From assembly GCA_017469925.1 (NCBI GenBank), contig JAFUFK010000026.1:53556-117555 (forward strand): a DNA stretch of 64,000 bases, given 5' to 3'. Source of the DNA: Bacteroidaceae bacterium. GTDB taxonomy: Bacteria > Bacteroidota > Bacteroidia > Bacteroidales > Bacteroidaceae. The position numbers were made by a program, and so were the translations under genes. Within the stretch, counting starts at the first letter, position 1. The number at the start of each line of letters is the position of its first letter. The notes under the pieces were generated by a model. The model ran no database searches and was not told where the DNA came from. It saw nothing but the letters and a program-made list of their open reading frames with translations. Positions 16,791 to 24,218 of the stretch are shown one piece after another.

Positions 16791-18776
16791 ATGGGAGCAG
16801 CGATATTTATTCTTTGCATAGCCACATGCCTGATTGGCTATGTCCTATATCTAAACCATTTAGCGATACGGAGACGGAGAGACAGAGAAGAGAGGTTGAC
16901 GAGGGTTCCTCGCGTCAGCGTGACAGATTGCTTTGGAATAGACTTGACAAAGTCCCTAAGTGAGGAATGGGAAGCGGTGGACGCAGAAGGCAAAATGTTC
17001 AAGTTAAATAGTGCAAAGGATAGGAATCTCTATTTTGATAATTATGGGGCTGAAGTGCAAACAGAGGGAAGAGTGAACTACCTCCTTACCAAGAAGTGTA
17101 ACATCGATGAACGATATGACATCATCTTCCTTATAGAGGCAGACCTCCTGGGCTACGGACGTGGCCTCGACTATGACGTATGCCAGAGTAGGCATACCTC
17201 GTATCCTATCTCCTGGTATGATAGGGAGAGGCTCCCTGACGAGATTAAGGCAATCACGTTGTATGTCAGCAACGATTTCAAGGAGATTACGTTAAGTATC
17301 GGGGTTGAGCGCAAGGAGAAACAGGAGGATGCCAACGTTGTAGCCGAGCCGGGACTTGTGGATGTAGTTACGGAAACAATGGCGATGGCGGAAGGCACTA
17401 CCGAACATGATACGGCATGGACGGAAGGTGACTGGGGCGTCATCGGGATGCACACGTTCTTTGGCGTTGACCTTACGCAATCACCGAACCATCGATGGTC
17501 GTGTAATGGAACGGAGAAAGACAGGCAAGGGCGAGTGGTTCGCCTGTTCACGATGAAGGGATTGGATGCAGAGCAATGGTTCTTCTCCGAATGCCGTGCA
17601 GAGGTTTCGGAACGGAATACTACGGACTTCCTGTTCCGAAAGTCGTTCGATATGGAGCAAGCCATGGATATCGTGTTCCTCATCGAAAGGGACATAATGC
17701 ATGGTGGACGCTACGATTATCAAGAGTGCATAGAGAAATACCGCGACGAGATTGCACTGAAACAGGCTCAGTTACGCTGGGATGCCGATGGAATGGCCAT
17801 TACCTACAGCCACGACGAGGGGGAGAATCGGATGGAAGTGCACGTGGCTACGCCGTTCTATTATGAGCCTTTCCTCGAAAACAACATGAACGAGATGGTG
17901 GACACGGGGTATGGCTATGCCCTGCCCGCCGGGTTCGTGAAATACGAAGGACGGATGCCTGTCAGCGCATCCAACCTGATAGCCATCTCAAAGGTCTTTA
18001 CAAATACAAAAGGCTATCGATACATTGCAAAGATAGACCACGGGGCATTGGTGGCCTACGACATTGACAAGGAGGAGCAGGTCTTCGACTTTGAATGCGA
18101 CAGCATACGACAATTGGTGGAAGATGGTAAGTACGTCGGCTTGGCCATAACGGATTGTGGTGACTCCGATGGTGAATACGAAAGCATCGAGGTCTATGCA
18201 AAGGTGTATGAAGACGATGAGGACGAGGGCGACGAGGCCAATGAACGGAAAGAGCAAAAAGAAGCGACACCCAAGCCCGATCCTACCGTTTCCATATACA
18301 TATCATATAAAGACGACGAGGGCAAGCGGCAGGAGAAACTTGTTCGAAACGGCAACCTTCGCACCAGCATCACAGGCATGAAGTACTACATGGGATACAA
18401 CGATACGATGGAACGGATAGAGGAAGGCACAAAAGTCCTGCTAAAGGCAGAGCCTACAAACCCATACGATGCCAACGCCATCGCAGTCCTGTACGAAGGT
18501 AACGTTATAGGCCATGTCCCCAAGAAAGATATTCCTGTTGTTGCAGCCAACCTGAATGAAGGTAGCATCGTTGCCGAGGTGGATTACAAAGACGACAATC
18601 TTGTAGGGCTAACCGTGGAGGCACGCTTTATCAGCCTAACGAAAGAATATGCAGAACGCTATGGGATGCACTTCTACATAAACAGGATAATGAAGGGCGC
18701 AGGTGCCTACGCAGAGAGTAAATCTCCGATAGGATTTGATGGATTCATCGAGTTGATTCAAGAAGGCACATCATAG
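16791..18776 (+). CDS. HIRAN-domain protein with N-terminal membrane anchor
   Basis: 661 residues. One N-terminal membrane helix (AAIFILCIATCLIGYVLYL) is followed by an Arg-rich cytoplasmic flank. Two homologous regions follow: about 42-175 (CFGIDLTKS...YDIIFLIEADLLGYGRGLDYDVC) and about 220-365 (FFGVDLTQS...MDIVFLIERDIMHGGRYDYQEC). This is an internal duplication of an unrecognised domain. A spacer region and then a HIRAN domain (about 520-620: NLRTSITGMKYYMG...NPYDANAIAVLYEGNVIGHVPK) complete the protein. HIRAN domains bind DNA ends or single-stranded DNA in helicases, or stand alone in bacteria, often near defence or repair genes. A membrane-anchored version is unusual. Lower GC than the flanking genes suggests acquisition. 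The function is unknown. Confidence 0.8.
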   Translation: MGAAIFILCIATCLIGYVLYLNHLAIRRRRDREERLTRVPRVSVTDCFGIDLTKSLSEEWEAVDAEGKMFKLNSAKDRNLYFDNYGAEVQTEGRVNYLLTKKCNIDERYDIIFLIEADLLGYGRGLDYDVCQSRHTSYPISWYDRERLPDEIKAITLYVSNDFKEITLSIGVERKEKQEDANVVAEPGLVDVVTETMAMAEGTTEHDTAWTEGDWGVIGMHTFFGVDLTQSPNHRWSCNGTEKDRQGRVVRLFTMKGLDAEQWFFSECRAEVSERNTTDFLFRKSFDMEQAMDIVFLIERDIMHGGRYDYQECIEKYRDEIALKQAQLRWDADGMAITYSHDEGENRMEVHVATPFYYEPFLENNMNEMVDTGYGYALPAGFVKYEGRMPVSASNLIAISKVFTNTKGYRYIAKIDHGALVAYDIDKEEQVFDFECDSIRQLVEDGKYVGLAITDCGDSDGEYESIEVYAKVYEDDEDEGDEANERKEQKEATPKPDPTVSIYISYKDDEGKRQEKLVRNGNLRTSITGMKYYMGYNDTMERIEEGTKVLLKAEPTNPYDANAIAVLYEGNVIGHVPKKDIPVVAANLNEGSIVAEVDYKDDNLVGLTVEARFISLTKEYAERYGMHFYINRIMKGAGAYAESKSPIGFDGFIELIQEGTS

Positions 18777-18894
18777 CCATAAAAATATTTTCATTGTGGT
18801 CTGGCATAGTCTTCTTTCTATCATATACACCATAGGGGCGGAAACATGCCACTATGAGAACATATTTCTTACAATTTAACGTCAAAGGCGTACG

Positions 18895-18919
18895 ATTGTC
18901 AGATTAAATGCTTAACTTT
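18895..18919 (+). promoter_or_regulatory. Promoter of the kinase-like gene / 46-codon ORF
   Basis: Exact 25-bp copy of 16724-16748, here with a perfect -7 box TAACTTTG. It is followed by ATG at 18944 (kinase-like frame) and ATG at 18951 (46-codon frame). Confidence 0.6.
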
Positions 18920-18943
18920 GCAGCGAACTTTCCTTCAAAACCT

Positions 18944-19606
18944 ATGAACCATGACATACCTCAACAAGTTCCACCGCGAGGCGACAGAACGCAAGATGAA
19001 GAAGATAGCAGAATCGCAGCAATCGCCGATGAACTCCAACGACTTTGCCGAGTACATGAAGCGGAACGTGGAACTGGCCAAGCGAATGTAAGCCCCTTCG
19101 AGACCGAACAACGGCAAGCCGAAGCCCTGGCCAAGCGGCTCCATTGCTGGATGCCCATGACTGAAGTGTTCCGACTTGGAGTGCCTGGTCCCAGTGGCCA
19201 TGAAAACGATACGTATGTAGCTGACCATTACATCTATAAGGTTAATAACCTGCTGAATAGCGGCGGCATCGTCGCCTTGCTTAGGCGCATCGTGATGCAC
19301 AACCGCCTCTTTCCCGAGACAGCCTACCAACTATATGGTTTCGCAGGCTTCGACGGTCGCACCGTACAGCCCGTACTTCGGCAGTTGCGCATCGAGCAAG
19401 CCCACCCCGCCACGCAGGTAATGATAGATACATACATGTCGGCCATTGGCTTCACAAAGTCGGAGGAACAAGAGGGCAGGTTCACGAACGACGTGTACGA
19501 AGTCTGGGACATACTGCCCCGCAACGTACTGGTGGACAACGAGGGGGACCTCTATGTCATCGATGCCGAAATCGCATCTATATCCGCAAAGGCCCAAAAA
19601 GATTAG
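18944..19606 (+). CDS. Kinase-like protein of the polyvalent-protein type
   Basis: 220 residues if translated from 18944; an in-frame ATG at 18908 lies inside the promoter and was rejected. From about residue 55 the sequence matches the kinase-like domain found in phage and conjugative-element polyvalent proteins: LGVPGPSGHENDTYV (nucleotide-loop-like), a Lys in YIYKVNNLL, LYGFAGFDGRTVQPVLRQ, and a catalytic-loop-like WDILPRNVLVDNEGDLYVIDAE. Such domains are thought to phosphorylate host targets on element entry, but free-standing copies are uncharacterised. The first 50 or so residues look non-native and overlap another plausible reading frame (18951-19091), so the true start or an ancestral frameshift is unresolved. 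It shares its promoter with the HIRAN gene. Confidence 0.72.
   Translation: MNHDIPQQVPPRGDRTQDEEDSRIAAIADELQRLCRVHEAERGTGQANVSPFETEQRQAEALAKRLHCWMPMTEVFRLGVPGPSGHENDTYVADHYIYKVNNLLNSGGIVALLRRIVMHNRLFPETAYQLYGFAGFDGRTVQPVLRQLRIEQAHPATQVMIDTYMSAIGFTKSEEQEGRFTNDVYEVWDILPRNVLVDNEGDLYVIDAEIASISAKAQKD
18951..19091 (+). CDS. Possible 46-residue protein overlapping the kinase-like gene
   Basis: This frame reads MTYLNKFHREATERKMKKIA...NSNDFAEYMKRNVELAKRM and then TAA. It is a well-formed charged helical sequence, in contrast to the low-quality sequence of the overlapping frame over the same bases. Its ATG is the second after the promoter, 7 bp downstream of the kinase-frame ATG. It may be a genuine small gene, or the N-terminus of a once longer kinase protein now split by a frameshift. 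Too short for a family assignment. Confidence 0.45.
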   Translation: MTYLNKFHREATERKMKKIAESQQSPMNSNDFAEYMKRNVELAKRM

Positions 19607-19630
19607 AAATTGTATTTATAGCCCTGCCGC

Positions 19631-20686
19631 ATGAACATAAGAAAGCCCATCCTTCTACTCCTCCTCCTCGCCCTCGCAACGAAGGGGGCATGGGGCTTCC
19701 GCTACCGCATCGAGGGTAACGTGGGGACTTCGGACTTCACGGGCTGGCTCTATATCCAGGACCAAACGGAGAAGGACCCACGGAGGGCGGACAGCCTGTG
19801 GGTGGAGGCCGGAGAGATACGGTCGTGCGAACTGAAGGCCAAGAAGCCGCTCATTGCACTGCTGCATAGTCGCGACATCAGCATCCAGTTCCATCCGCTC
19901 TTCATCGAGGAGGGCACGATACGCTTCGTCGAGGCCCCGCTGGCTCAGCGCCGCATGGCCTTCCAGGGCACGCCCCTGAATGACGAGTGGCGACAATACG
20001 CCCTCCGTGCCGACTCGCTGGCGCGACTGTTCGACGAGGGCCGCATCACGAAGACCGAAGCCTTCCGCTCTCTGGACAGCATCAGCGAACCCGTCGTGCG
20101 GCGGCATCGCGACGACCTGCTCGGGGCCTACGTGGCTTCGACGATGGACGAACTGGGCACCGACCGCCTCGTCCAGTACGTCGAGATGCTCTCCCATCGA
20201 ATGCAGAGCAACCACATCGTGTACGAGGTCGTCGGCCCCCACCTCGTCGCGCGCCGGACGGCAGAGGGGCAGCCCTTCATCGACTTCGAGGTGGAGTACG
20301 AGGGACAGCGCCATCGCCTCTCCGACTACGTGGGCCGAGGGCAGTACGTCCTGGTCGATTTCTGGGCATCGTGGTGCGGCCCCTGTCGTCAGGAGATACC
20401 CACCCTCATCGAAGCCTATGAACGATACCGCGACCGTGGCCTCGTCGTCCTGGGCATAGCGGCGTGGGACGAGCCCGCCAACACCCTGAAGGCCATCCGT
20501 GACCTGCATATCCCTTACCCCCAAATCCTTAATACCCAAAAGGTCGCCACCGACCTCTATGGCATCGTGGGCATACCGCACATCATCCTCTTCTCGCCCG
20601 ACGGCACCGTCCTCGTTCGCGGCCTCCGCGGCCATGAGGTACTGACGACGCTCGCCGGCATCCTCGGAGATGGGGCGGAAAGGTGA
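19631..20686 (+). CDS. Exported TlpA-like thioredoxin-fold protein with DUF4369-type N-terminus (paralogue 6)
   Basis: 351 residues with signal peptide MNIRKPILLLLLLALATKGAWG. A DUF4369-like domain (about 23-120; FRYRIEGNVGTSDFTGWLYI), a helical linker (about 120-215) and a thioredoxin domain (about 220-351) follow. The thioredoxin domain has LVDFWASWCGPCRQEIP (Cys249, Cys252) and VGIPHIILFSPDG as the cis-Pro loop. Its sequence and length are closest to paralogue 1, so the 7.8 and 19.6 kb genes are probably direct duplicates separated by the others. It lies 24 bp after the kinase-like gene and may be cotranscribed with it. Confidence 0.88.
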   Translation: MNIRKPILLLLLLALATKGAWGFRYRIEGNVGTSDFTGWLYIQDQTEKDPRRADSLWVEAGEIRSCELKAKKPLIALLHSRDISIQFHPLFIEEGTIRFVEAPLAQRRMAFQGTPLNDEWRQYALRADSLARLFDEGRITKTEAFRSLDSISEPVVRRHRDDLLGAYVASTMDELGTDRLVQYVEMLSHRMQSNHIVYEVVGPHLVARRTAEGQPFIDFEVEYEGQRHRLSDYVGRGQYVLVDFWASWCGPCRQEIPTLIEAYERYRDRGLVVLGIAAWDEPANTLKAIRDLHIPYPQILNTQKVATDLYGIVGIPHIILFSPDGTVLVRGLRGHEVLTTLAGILGDGAER

Positions 20687-20723
20687 GCACCTTCCTTGCC
20701 CATCCTTATAACCCTGCCTTTTC

Positions 20724-20853
20724 AAGGTTACTAATCATCGTGCCTCAAGATTAGTAATCTTATGCCCTTAAGATTAGTAATCTTATGACCTTAAGATTAG
20801 TAATCTTCACGCCTCAAGATTAGTAATCTTAATGGTTCAAGGTTACTAACCTT
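20724..20853. repeat. Array C: six 15-bp palindromes at exactly 23-bp period
   Basis: Units start at 20724, 20747, 20770, 20793, 20816 and 20839. The four central units are the perfect palindrome AAGATTAGTAATCTT (7-bp arms, single central G). The outer two are AAGGTTACTAATCAT and AAGGTTACTAACCTT, the last with compensating changes in both arms. Spacers are 8 bp and unrelated (ATGCCCTT, ATGACCTT, CACGCCTC, AATGGTTC). The array lies 37 bp after the stop of TlpA paralogue 6. A lone degenerate unit is at 9019-9033. Confidence 0.9.
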
Positions 20854-20884
20854 CAAACTTCGAGGTTCCGATGTCAGCGGACGA

Positions 20885-21090
20885 AACTAACTAACTCCCC
20901 TCCCCTGTGAGGGGAGGGGCAGGGGTGGGGTAGTCATGAGGATAGTCCATCAATTACACCATGTCAGCAGTGTTGTAGCCACGAGGATAGCCTTTCACAT
21001 TCTGGAGGATGAAGCAATATCACAGTATTCTTTGTCTCTTGCTTACCCCACCCCTAACCCCTCCCCTCATAAGGGAGGGGAGTTAAGTTA
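20885..21090. repeat. GC-rich inverted repeat pair (same family as queA insertions)
   Basis: The arm at 20885-20931 (core CTCCCCTCCCCTGTGAGGGG) and the arm at 21044-21090 (core CTCCCCTCATAAGGGAGGGG) are reverse complements, each with an internal hairpin, separated by about 110 bp of unremarkable DNA. The same unit is found inside queA. Confidence 0.75.
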
Positions 21091-21133
21091 CCTTTGCTTC
21101 TTGCAGCATCTTAATAATGCCGAAGGCATGAAA

Positions 21134-21288
21134 GACCACAGGCAGGGGTGAAGCCCCTGCTAATGATAGCATCACCAACATTAGCCCCGAAGGGGCGACA
21201 GACTGCTCTGCCACCCCTTCGGGGTTATTATTTGGGGTTGTGTTCTTCGTATCAGGGGTTTCACTACGTTCCACCCCTGCCTGTAGTC
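21134..21288. repeat. 155-bp element with 17-bp terminal inverted repeats
   Basis: The ends GACCACAGGCAGGGGTG (21134) and CACCCCTGCCTGTAGTC (to 21288) are inverted repeats with one mismatch. Inside are GCCCCGAAGGGGC and similar hairpins. No open frame of interest is present. After the element, about 21290-21395 holds a roughly 50-bp tandem duplication built on GCCCTTCGGGCTT and CCCGATGATGCTCC. It is probably a non-autonomous interspersed repeat. Confidence 0.65.
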
Positions 21289-21508
21289 TGGTCAGCCCTT
21301 CGGGCTTCAACATCCCCGATGATGCTCCTTTATCTTCCTGCCCTTCGGGCTTTGTCGTCCCGATGATGCTCCTTTATCTTCCAGCCCTTCCGCCCCCTTT
21401 TTTACAGATTTTAATAAACGTTGCCCTGTATTTTACATAATTTAAGTTATTAATCTTTAATAAAATACAATATATCTTAAATGGTTTGGATACGTGGCGA
21501 TAAGGCGC

Positions 21509-21516
21509 TAACTTTG
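21509..21516 (+). promoter_or_regulatory. Putative -7 box (TAACTTTG) upstream of the HU-like gene
   Basis: TAACTTTG lies 221 bp before the HU-like start. A 15-codon ORF (21566-21613) and two palindrome units (21619-21657) lie in between, giving a long leader if this box is used. Confidence 0.5.
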
Positions 21517-21565
21517 CGGACGTGAGACGTGAAAATAGTATCGTTGAACCAAAGAGATTACGACC

Positions 21566-21613
21566 ATGAAACAGCAAACCAGTAACCATGACGAGCCACC
21601 ATACAGAGGGTGA
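21566..21613 (+). CDS. Possible 15-codon leader ORF or gene remnant
   Basis: Reads MKQQTSNHDEPPYRG and stop, 50 bp downstream of a good -7 box and just before the palindrome pair at 21619. It could be a leader peptide for the HU-like gene or the stub of a gene whose remainder was replaced by repeats. Nothing further supports translation. Confidence 0.25.
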   Translation: MKQQTSNHDEPPYRG

Positions 21614-21618
21614 GAATT

Positions 21619-21657
21619 CAACATAGGTATGTTGAGGGGTGCAAAATACCTATTTTG
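21619..21657. repeat. Array B': two palindromes of the array-B sequence
   Basis: CAACATAGGTATGTTG (21619-21634, perfect) and CAAAATACCTATTTTG (21642-21657, perfect) are 23 bp apart. The spacer resembles the array B spacer (AGGGGTG), linking this site to 8907-8989. Confidence 0.75.
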
Positions 21658-21729
21658 CAACGGCACCCTCGGGACGATGAACTCTGATGCCTGTATTAAC
21701 CTATTTAATAACCTTAAAATCATAAGATT

Positions 21730-22251
21730 ATGCCTATCAAGTATAGTTTGTCTGCTCGCCCGACGAATCCGTCGGACAAGAACGCTGAAAAGCGAGTGTA
21801 TCCTATGGCCCAGTACACGGAACTTGTGGACCTTAACGAGTTTGCGCGCCATATTCAGGCGCATGGAAGTCCCTTCACGCGCGACGTCATCACGGGTGTG
21901 CTGACCGCTGCCGTGGATTGCCTGCGCGAGCAACTCGTGGCCGGCAAGAAGGTGAACTTCGGTGAGATGGGGGCTTTCTATCTGACCCTGCGCAGCGAGG
22001 GCGTGGAGAGTGCCGAGGCATTCGACCCGAACGTCCACGTGAAGCACATCTACGTGCATTGGGAACGGTCGAAGTTCTTCGCCGACCTGAAGGGCGACAA
22101 GGACCTCAAGTGGGAATATACCCTGACGCGTAAGGAAATGGCCGAGGCCCGGAAGGAAGCCAAGCATGAGGCCACGGAGGCCGCACACGAAGGCTCGAAC
22201 TCCGGCGGCGGCACTGGCGGATGGGCTGACCCTGGCGACATCACGGAGTAG
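21730..22251 (+). CDS. HU-like DNA-binding protein (Bacteroidetes histone-like family)
   Basis: 173 residues. The core (about 1-125) is the HU/IHF-type fold seen in Bacteroidetes: MPIKYSLSARPTNPSDK, LNEFARHIQAHGSPFTRDVITGVL, AAVDCLREQLVAGKKVNFGEMGAFYLTL and a basic segment near HVKHIYVHW. The tail (about 126-173) is Ala/Glu/Lys- and then Gly/Ser-rich and probably disordered. It should be a nucleoid-associated or element-associated DNA-bending protein. Its gene lies between two repeat-rich stretches and downstream of two array-B-type palindromes. Confidence 0.85.
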   Translation: MPIKYSLSARPTNPSDKNAEKRVYPMAQYTELVDLNEFARHIQAHGSPFTRDVITGVLTAAVDCLREQLVAGKKVNFGEMGAFYLTLRSEGVESAEAFDPNVHVKHIYVHWERSKFFADLKGDKDLKWEYTLTRKEMAEARKEAKHEATEAAHEGSNSGGGTGGWADPGDITE

Positions 22252-22300
22252 GGGCCACGGGCGCTATGCCCGGTTCCTTTGGCACGAAAGACGGAGGATG

Positions 22301-22448
22301 TGTCAAAATAGTAAGCGTGCGCTTCGCGCAGAAATTCTACAAATTTAATCCAAATCTTTCAGTCTGTATATCAGTATATTGGTTTGTTTGATTTGTTGCA
22401 ATTTGTAGGATTTCTCGCCCAAAGGGCGATTGAATTTACGTTTTGACA
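22301..22448. mobile_element. 148-bp MITE-like element with about 45-bp imperfect terminal inverted repeats
   Basis: The ends TGTCAAAATAGTAA and TTTACGTTTTGACA are inverted repeats. Pairing continues through a GC hairpin at each side (GCGCTTCGCGC; CGCCCAAAGGGCG) to AGAAATTCTACAAATT and AATTTGTAGGATTTCT. The central 55 bp are AT-rich and non-coding. The palindromic arms are compatible with a non-autonomous transposon or a large bidirectional terminator between the HU-like gene and the pabBC fusion. No clear target duplication is visible. Confidence 0.65.
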
Positions 22449-22514
22449 CACCTCCTTTCGTCGTGTCCATGCGAATCTTCCTGCCCAATCCCTTGCAGGG
22501 TGTGGATTTATTTG

Positions 22515-22522
22515 TACCTTTG
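22515..22522 (+). promoter_or_regulatory. Putative -7 box (TACCTTTG) of the pabB-pabC fusion
   Basis: TACCTTTG lies 28 bp before the ATG at 22550. This argues against the in-frame ATG at 22430, which lies inside the MITE-like element. Confidence 0.65.
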
Positions 22523-22549
22523 TGCCTGAATATCAACGGGAAGAACGGG

Positions 22550-24211
22550 ATGGAACAATACGACGTGCGGCGGGAAGCGCCACAGGGGACGGGGCGTGAG
22601 GGCTGGTGCAGCCACGAGGAGGCGCGGCGGCGCATGAACGCCTTGGGCGCGGCGGCGGTGCCCTATCTCTTCGCCGTCAGTTACGACGGGGATATGGCCT
22701 TCGTGAGCCCTCTGGCCGACATCGATGCCGCAGCGTGCCTGTACGACTTCCGCGGACTTACCAACGTCGCCCCCACAGCCGACGCGCCGGCGAGGCCGCA
22801 GCGGTGGGACGTAGAGCCGCCGGAGAGGGAGGCTTACCGCCGCAGTTTCGAGACCGTGAGGCAGGCCATCCTGCGCGGCGACAGTTATCTGGTGAACCTT
22901 TCGTGCCGCATCCCCCTGACGACCGACGCCCGCCTGCGCGACCTCTTCGCCCTGGCCCGTGCGCCCTACCGGCTGTGGATGCGGGGGCGCATGGTGTGCT
23001 TCTCGCCGGAGACGTTCGTCGAGATTCGCGACGGTGAGATACGCACCTGCCCGATGAAGGGCACCTTGCCTGCCGATGTGCCCGACGCAGAGGCGCGGCT
23101 GATGGGCGACAGGAAAGAGGCCGCCGAGCACGCAACGGTGGTGGACCTGCTGCGCAACGACCTGAGCATGGTGGCCGAGCACGTGGGCGTGAGCCGCTAC
23201 AGGTACGTGGACCGCATCGCCACGCACCGGGGGCTGCTCTTGCAGACCAGTAGCGAGATACGCGGCACGCTGCCCACGGACTGGCCCCGGCGGCTGGGCG
23301 ACATACTCTTCACGATGCTGCCTGCGGGCTCCGTCACCGGCGCACCGAAGCCGCGCACGCAGGACATCATCCACCAGGCCGAGGGGCACCGGCGTGGATT
23401 CTATACGGGCGTGATGGGCTGTTTCGACGGGCGTCGGCTGGACAGCGCCGTGATGATACGCTTCGTCGAGCAGACGGCGGACGGTCGCCGATACTACCAT
23501 GCCGGGGGCGGCATCACGGCCCTCAGCCAGTGGCAGAGCGAGTACGACGAGGTGATGCAGAAGACCTATCTGCCTATATCCTCGGGCGGCTCCCTGCTGT
23601 TCCTCGAGACCATCCGCGCCGAGGCAGGCCGATACCACAACCTCGACCTCCACGACCTTCGCCTCAACGATACCGCACGCCGCCACTTCACCGACTGGGA
23701 GCCGCTCCGCCTGCGTGCCCTCCTTCCGCCGCCACCCTCGGGGGAGGGCCGGACGAGGGTGCGCGTCATCTACGGCCAGGGGGGCATCCGCGAGGTCACG
23801 ACGTCGCCCTATCAGCCGCGCATCCTGCGCCGCCTCCACCTTCGTCCTGCCGACCACATCGACTATGCCCACAAGTACCTCGACCGCCGTGCCCTCGACC
23901 ATCTGCGCCAGTCGCTGCCGCCCGACGAGGACATCCTCCTCGTCCGCGACGGCCTGCTCACCGATGCCTCCTTCGCCAACGTCGCCCTCTGGGACGGCCA
24001 CGAATGGCACACCCCGGCCCGCCCCCTGCTGGAGGGCACGATGCGCCGTCGCCTCATTGCCGACGGACGGCTGCGGCCCCTCGACATCACCCCCGCCATG
24101 CTCCCGCGCTATCGTCGCATCGCCCTCATCAATGCCATGCTCGACCTGGGCGACCTCACGCTCGCAGTCTGCGACATCGACCTCGCCGCATATTTCCGCC
24201 CGGGGATATAG
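22550..24211 (+). CDS. pabB-pabC fusion: Aminodeoxychorismate synthase component I fused to class IV aminotransferase-like lyase
   Basis: 553 residues. The N-terminal part (about 1-340) is a chorismate-binding PabB domain with TCPMKGTLPAD, EHATVVDLLRNDLSMVAEHV and LPAGSVTGAPKPRTQDIIH. The C-terminal part (about 345-553) is a PLP class IV fold, like 4-amino-4-deoxychorismate lyase, with LETIRAEAGR, Lys442 in YAHKYLDR as probable Schiff-base lysine, and LTDASFANVALWDG...PLLEGTMRR. The fusion would perform both the aminating and lyase steps to 4-aminobenzoate for folate, with glutamine amidotransferase supplied elsewhere. A Pro/Gly-rich stretch LLPPPPSGEGRTRVRV (23728-23763) inside the second domain resembles the repeat-derived inserts in queA. 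Confidence 0.87.
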   Translation: MEQYDVRREAPQGTGREGWCSHEEARRRMNALGAAAVPYLFAVSYDGDMAFVSPLADIDAAACLYDFRGLTNVAPTADAPARPQRWDVEPPEREAYRRSFETVRQAILRGDSYLVNLSCRIPLTTDARLRDLFALARAPYRLWMRGRMVCFSPETFVEIRDGEIRTCPMKGTLPADVPDAEARLMGDRKEAAEHATVVDLLRNDLSMVAEHVGVSRYRYVDRIATHRGLLLQTSSEIRGTLPTDWPRRLGDILFTMLPAGSVTGAPKPRTQDIIHQAEGHRRGFYTGVMGCFDGRRLDSAVMIRFVEQTADGRRYYHAGGGITALSQWQSEYDEVMQKTYLPISSGGSLLFLETIRAEAGRYHNLDLHDLRLNDTARRHFTDWEPLRLRALLPPPPSGEGRTRVRVIYGQGGIREVTTSPYQPRILRRLHLRPADHIDYAHKYLDRRALDHLRQSLPPDEDILLVRDGLLTDASFANVALWDGHEWHTPARPLLEGTMRRRLIADGRLRPLDITPAMLPRYRRIALINAMLDLGDLTLAVCDIDLAAYFRPGI

Positions 24212-24218
24212 GGTATGT
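24190..24218. repeat. 29-bp exact repeat, copy 1 (end of pabBC)
   Basis: Covers the last codons and stop of the pabBC fusion (YFRPGI, stop) plus a few bases beyond. The identical 29 bp recur at 27824-27852. Confidence 0.8.

Noticed and set aside
20724-20853. CRISPR array
   Set aside because: Repeats are 15-bp palindromes with 8-bp spacers. The period is far too short, the spacers are tiny and no cas genes are present.
22508-24010. 500-codon minus-strand open frame
   Set aside because: Antisense shadow of the pabB-pabC fusion; no motifs.
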